A stretch of DNA of 22,860 nt from JBAYHA01 sp964605975 (GTDB taxonomy: Bacteria > Patescibacteriota > Patescibacteriia > UBA11705 > JABHMO01): contig CAZSER010000008.1 in assembly GCA_964605975.1 (NCBI GenBank), forward strand, positions 1 to 22,860, read 5' to 3'. The position numbers were made by a program, and so were the translations under genes. Shown here one piece after another: positions 20,300 to 22,860 of the stretch; within the stretch, counting starts at the first letter, position 1, and each line of letters opens with the position of its first letter. The notes below the pieces were generated by a model. It did no database searches, was not told the origin of the DNA, and was given only the letters and a program-made list of their open reading frames with translations.

Positions 20300-22321
20300 A
20301 TGAGTAAGAGAAAATTTTTTTTTATTTTGATCATGATTGCTTGTTTAGTTATACCGGGTGTTGTTTTTGGTAGTTATTTTCGAATTGATAAATTTCCTCG
20401 TCTTGCTAATCTTTTTTTTCGTTGGGATATTACTGAGGCCGAAGCCAAAGAGTTAGCTAAGTGGGATATTTTGCTTGTTGATATGGAGGTTCAGACTTAT
20501 TCTCCGCAATCTTTAGTTTTATTGAAAAAATTAAATCCGGAAATAAAAATTTTAGCTTATTTGGCGCCTCAAGAAATTAGAGGTGATTCTTTTAAGTTAG
20601 ATGGAACTTTACGTCAAAAATTAATAAGTAAAATTCCTGATATTTGGTGGTTGAAAAACAGAAAAGGTGAGAAGGTGGCCTGGTGGCCGGGAAATCCTTT
20701 ATTTAATATCACTTCTCTGGGTGGAAAAGTAAATGGACAAACTTTTGCGGAAATGTTTACGGAATTTATAAACAAAGAAATACTAGCTCAACCTTACTGG
20801 GATGGTGTTTTTTTGGATAATATTTGGAGTGATTTGAGTTTTATGTCTTCTTTTAATATTGATGCCAATAATGATGGGAGAAGTGATGATTTAAAAATTT
20901 TAAATGAACAGTGGGAAGAAGGGATGACTAATCTTTTGCAAACTTTACAAAAATCATTAGGTAAAAATAAAATTTTAGTTGGTAATGGTGGAGAGAAATT
21001 TAATAAATATTTAAATGGGGTTTTCTTTGAACATTTTCCTCAAAGAGGTTGGGTTTCTACCATGAAAAATTATTCTTTTATTTTACAAAATGGAAAAAGT
21101 CCAACTTTGGGGATATTAAATTCCAATGTTAATAATAGTGGGCGTCAAGATGATTATCGTCGGATGCGTTATGGTTTGGCTTCGGCACTGCTTTTTGATG
21201 GTTTTTTTAGTTTTGATAATGGAGATGCTAGTCATAATGAAATTTGGTGGTATGATGAGTACGAAGTTTTTTTAGGAAAGCCTCTTGGCTCTGCTAGAAA
21301 CATTCTGAAAAACAATAGAATTTTAGCGGAAGGGGTTTGGCGCCGAGATTTTGAAAATGGTGTGGTTCTATTAAACTCAACGAATCAAAAAAGAAAGGTT
21401 TTTTTGGGAGCGGAATATGAAAAAATCAGTGGTTCGCAGGATCGTTCGGTGAACAATGGTCTGTTTGTTTCGGAACTTTATTTGGACCCTTATGATGGGA
21501 TTATTCTGTTGAGTCGTTTAGGGGAAATTAAAAATTCTTTTTATGCCAACGGCTCTTTTGTTAGAATTTTTAATGGAGAGGGAAATTTGTCTCGAGGTGG
21601 ATTTTTTTCTTATAATAAAATGTTCCGAGGCGGAGTGCAGTTAATGGAAAAGGGGGGTGGGCGAGATAGAAAGTTTTTTTTGGCGAATGAAAGCGAAGTC
21701 AGAGTTTATGACAGTAATGGTGTTTTATTATCAAAAATAAATCCTTTTGGGAGTAATTATAAAGGAGGGATCAGTTTGGCTGTTGGTGATGTTGATGGCG
21801 ATGGTCGAGATGATTTAATTGTTGGCAAAGAAAAAGAAAGTCCGGAAGTCAAAGTTTTTGATAGTTTAACCGGGAAAGAAAAAAGACATTTTTGGGCATA
21901 TGCGACAACTTTTAAAGGTGGCCTTTCCTTAGCCGTTTGTGATTTGAATAATGATGGTGTAATGGAAATTGTTACCGGAGCTGGATTTGGTGGTGGTCCG
22001 CATGTGAGAATTTTTCGTGGCAATGGAAAGATTTTTGATACTGGCTTTTTCCCTTTTGATAAAAAATGGCGCAGTGGAGTCAATGTCGCTTGTGCTAATG
22101 TTGATAATGATAAAGGAGTGGAAATTATTGTTGGAGCTACGGTTGGGAATGATCCGATAGTAAAAACAATTGATTCTCGTACTCATAAAATAAAAAAGGA
22201 GTTTTTGGGGTTCGAAAAAGAAAATAAAAGTGGTGTTAGGGTTTCAACGGTTGATTTTGATGGCAGTGATAAAAGTGAAATTATTGTTTATACCAGTGAT
22301 TTTTTAAATTTATTTGAATAA
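20300..22321 (+). CDS. Secreted GHL15-like glycoside hydrolase with FG-GAP repeats
   Basis: The 673-residue protein starts at ATG 20300, 1 nt after the previous stop; a TTG in frame 9 nt earlier is less likely. A signal peptide (MSKRKFFFILIMIACLVIPG) is followed by a TIM-barrel-like domain (about residues 30-400) with WDILLVDMEVQTY, KILAYLAP and PYWDGVFLDNIWSD. This resembles the hypothetical glycosyl hydrolase family 15 (PF14885, from memory); the Asp in DGVFLDN is a candidate catalytic residue. The C-terminal part (about 410-673) has FG-GAP/VCBS-type repeats with DxDxDG calcium loops (VDGDGRDD, DLNNDGVM), probably a beta-propeller. It is likely extracellular and acts on or binds the glycan made by this operon. 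Confidence 0.85.
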   Translation: MSKRKFFFILIMIACLVIPGVVFGSYFRIDKFPRLANLFFRWDITEAEAKELAKWDILLVDMEVQTYSPQSLVLLKKLNPEIKILAYLAPQEIRGDSFKLDGTLRQKLISKIPDIWWLKNRKGEKVAWWPGNPLFNITSLGGKVNGQTFAEMFTEFINKEILAQPYWDGVFLDNIWSDLSFMSSFNIDANNDGRSDDLKILNEQWEEGMTNLLQTLQKSLGKNKILVGNGGEKFNKYLNGVFFEHFPQRGWVSTMKNYSFILQNGKSPTLGILNSNVNNSGRQDDYRRMRYGLASALLFDGFFSFDNGDASHNEIWWYDEYEVFLGKPLGSARNILKNNRILAEGVWRRDFENGVVLLNSTNQKRKVFLGAEYEKISGSQDRSVNNGLFVSELYLDPYDGIILLSRLGEIKNSFYANGSFVRIFNGEGNLSRGGFFSYNKMFRGGVQLMEKGGGRDRKFFLANESEVRVYDSNGVLLSKINPFGSNYKGGISLAVGDVDGDGRDDLIVGKEKESPEVKVFDSLTGKEKRHFWAYATTFKGGLSLAVCDLNNDGVMEIVTGAGFGGGPHVRIFRGNGKIFDTGFFPFDKKWRSGVNVACANVDNDKGVEIIVGATVGNDPIVKTIDSRTHKIKKEFLGFEKENKSGVRVSTVDFDGSDKSEIIVYTSDFLNLFE

Positions 22322-22327
22322 AAAACT

Positions 22328-22860
22328 ATGGAAAACTTCCCATCTTCAAGCAAAAAAGATCTCAAATTCGAACTGAATCCAACGCAGAGAGAAATTTTTG
22401 ATGCTTTAATTGCCAAGATAGAACAACTGAAAAAGGCTTTTGTAATTGCCTGTGCCAATGACCATGACACCTCTAAACTTTCTGCCGAACTGGATAAATA
22501 TACCGAGCAGTTAGAAATTTTCATCAAAACCAAAGGCCAGAGAACGGAAAAAAGAGAAGAAAATGAATATGACGATTTTCTAGATCTAAAAGAGTTATCC
22601 GAATGTCCAGACCCCATAGCGAAAATGGCAGAAGACGAAACCAAGTTGACTGCCATTGCCCAAAAAATGGAAGGAAATCCGCATATAGAATTAACAGTAG
22701 AAGAACTGCGGATACTTTATGGTGTGGGCTGTTTTTATTCAGAAAAAAGAGAAGATTTAGTTAAAAGAAGAAAAAAACGAGCAGATATAATAAAGATGTT
22801 AGAGTTAGAAGATGAAGAAATAGCGAACAGTGTTCAAGAACTAACGGTGGAAATCAAAGC
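22328..22860 (+). CDS. Hypothetical protein, truncated by the window end
   Basis: The frame stays open from ATG 22328 for 177 codons to the window edge. It starts MENFPSSSKKDLKFELNPTQ. The protein is highly charged, without a signal peptide or membrane helix, and probably helical (KIEQLKKAF, QLEIFIKTKGQR, SEKREDLVKRRKKRADIIKM). The segment HIELTVEELRILYGV followed by a charged stretch reminds me of large, poorly characterised CPR proteins with LTVE(E/D)LR motifs; this is recollection, not a search. It follows the hydrolase by 6 nt and has no SD. Codon choice (CTG, ACC, GCC) differs somewhat from the glycan genes. The antisense open frame here is a shadow. Confidence 0.7.
   Translation, partial: MENFPSSSKKDLKFELNPTQREIFDALIAKIEQLKKAFVIACANDHDTSKLSAELDKYTEQLEIFIKTKGQRTEKREENEYDDFLDLKELSECPDPIAKMAEDETKLTAIAQKMEGNPHIELTVEELRILYGVGCFYSEKREDLVKRRKKRADIIKMLELEDEEIANSVQELTVEIK

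Noticed and set aside
1..22860. CRISPR array, prophage or insertion sequence
   Set aside because: No regular direct repeats with unique spacers, no cas, integrase, capsid or transposase genes were seen. The repeats present are in-frame protein repeats or RNA leaders.

Overview
The window comes from a very AT-rich bacterial genome with a compact, largely SD-less gene layout. It looks like a Candidate Phyla Radiation (Patescibacteria/Parcubacteria-type) organism. The basis is the low GC, the small translation genes without Shine-Dalgarno (SD) motifs, the run of AI-2E, pseudo-HtrA and Wzz-like envelope genes, and the CPR-style surface genes. I could not run a taxonomic search, so this is inference. 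The code is standard as far as can be seen: all 19 complete genes end in TAA or TAG and none in TGA.

Layout. (1) 1-2433, minus strand: tRNA-Asp(GUC), the infC-rpmI-rplT translation operon, and the trans-translation pair ssrA (tmRNA) and smpB. (2) 2557-6548, plus strand: an envelope operon of an AI-2E family permease, a polytopic membrane protein, a membrane-anchored HtrA-like protein that has lost two of three catalytic residues, and a Wzz-like chain-length protein. (3) 6594-15448: a locus of six predicted secreted or membrane-anchored proteins. It is clearly richer in GC than its surroundings (strongest in genes 1-4) and carries near-consensus promoters, strong SD sequences and structured RNA around every gene. 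(4) 15563-22321: a surface-glycan operon (radical SAM, O-antigen ligase/polymerase, two GT4 glycosyltransferases, a GHL15-like hydrolase with FG-GAP repeats). (5) 22328-end: the 5' part of an unrecognised hypothetical gene.

The most unusual part is region 3. Genes 1-5 encode unrelated proteins but share one mRNA architecture. Each has a structured 5' leader ending in a GCCC(C)...GGGGC hairpin that directly abuts an AAAGGAG SD, with exactly 6 nt to the start codon. Each stop codon lies within a hairpin of gene-specific sequence; in four of the five it is in the apical loop. Genes 1 and 2 share a 125-nt leader that is 100% identical and begins at the predicted transcription start. Genes 3 and 4 share a two-hairpin leader with compensatory changes. 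Gene 6 encodes a ~1272-residue cysteine-rich MopE-like lipoprotein. Its 15 metal-binding-type motifs form a strict three-module (A-A-B) super-repeat of 212-216 residues. Predicted transcription units are [1], [2-3-4], [5] and [6].

My reading is that region 3 is a highly expressed cell-surface system: lipoproteins, an acidic secreted protein, a basic anchored protein, and a TolA-like helix protein with a zinc ribbon. Translation of each gene appears insulated at both ends by RNA hairpins. The function is unknown. The RNA pattern is directly visible in the sequence; its role is inference.
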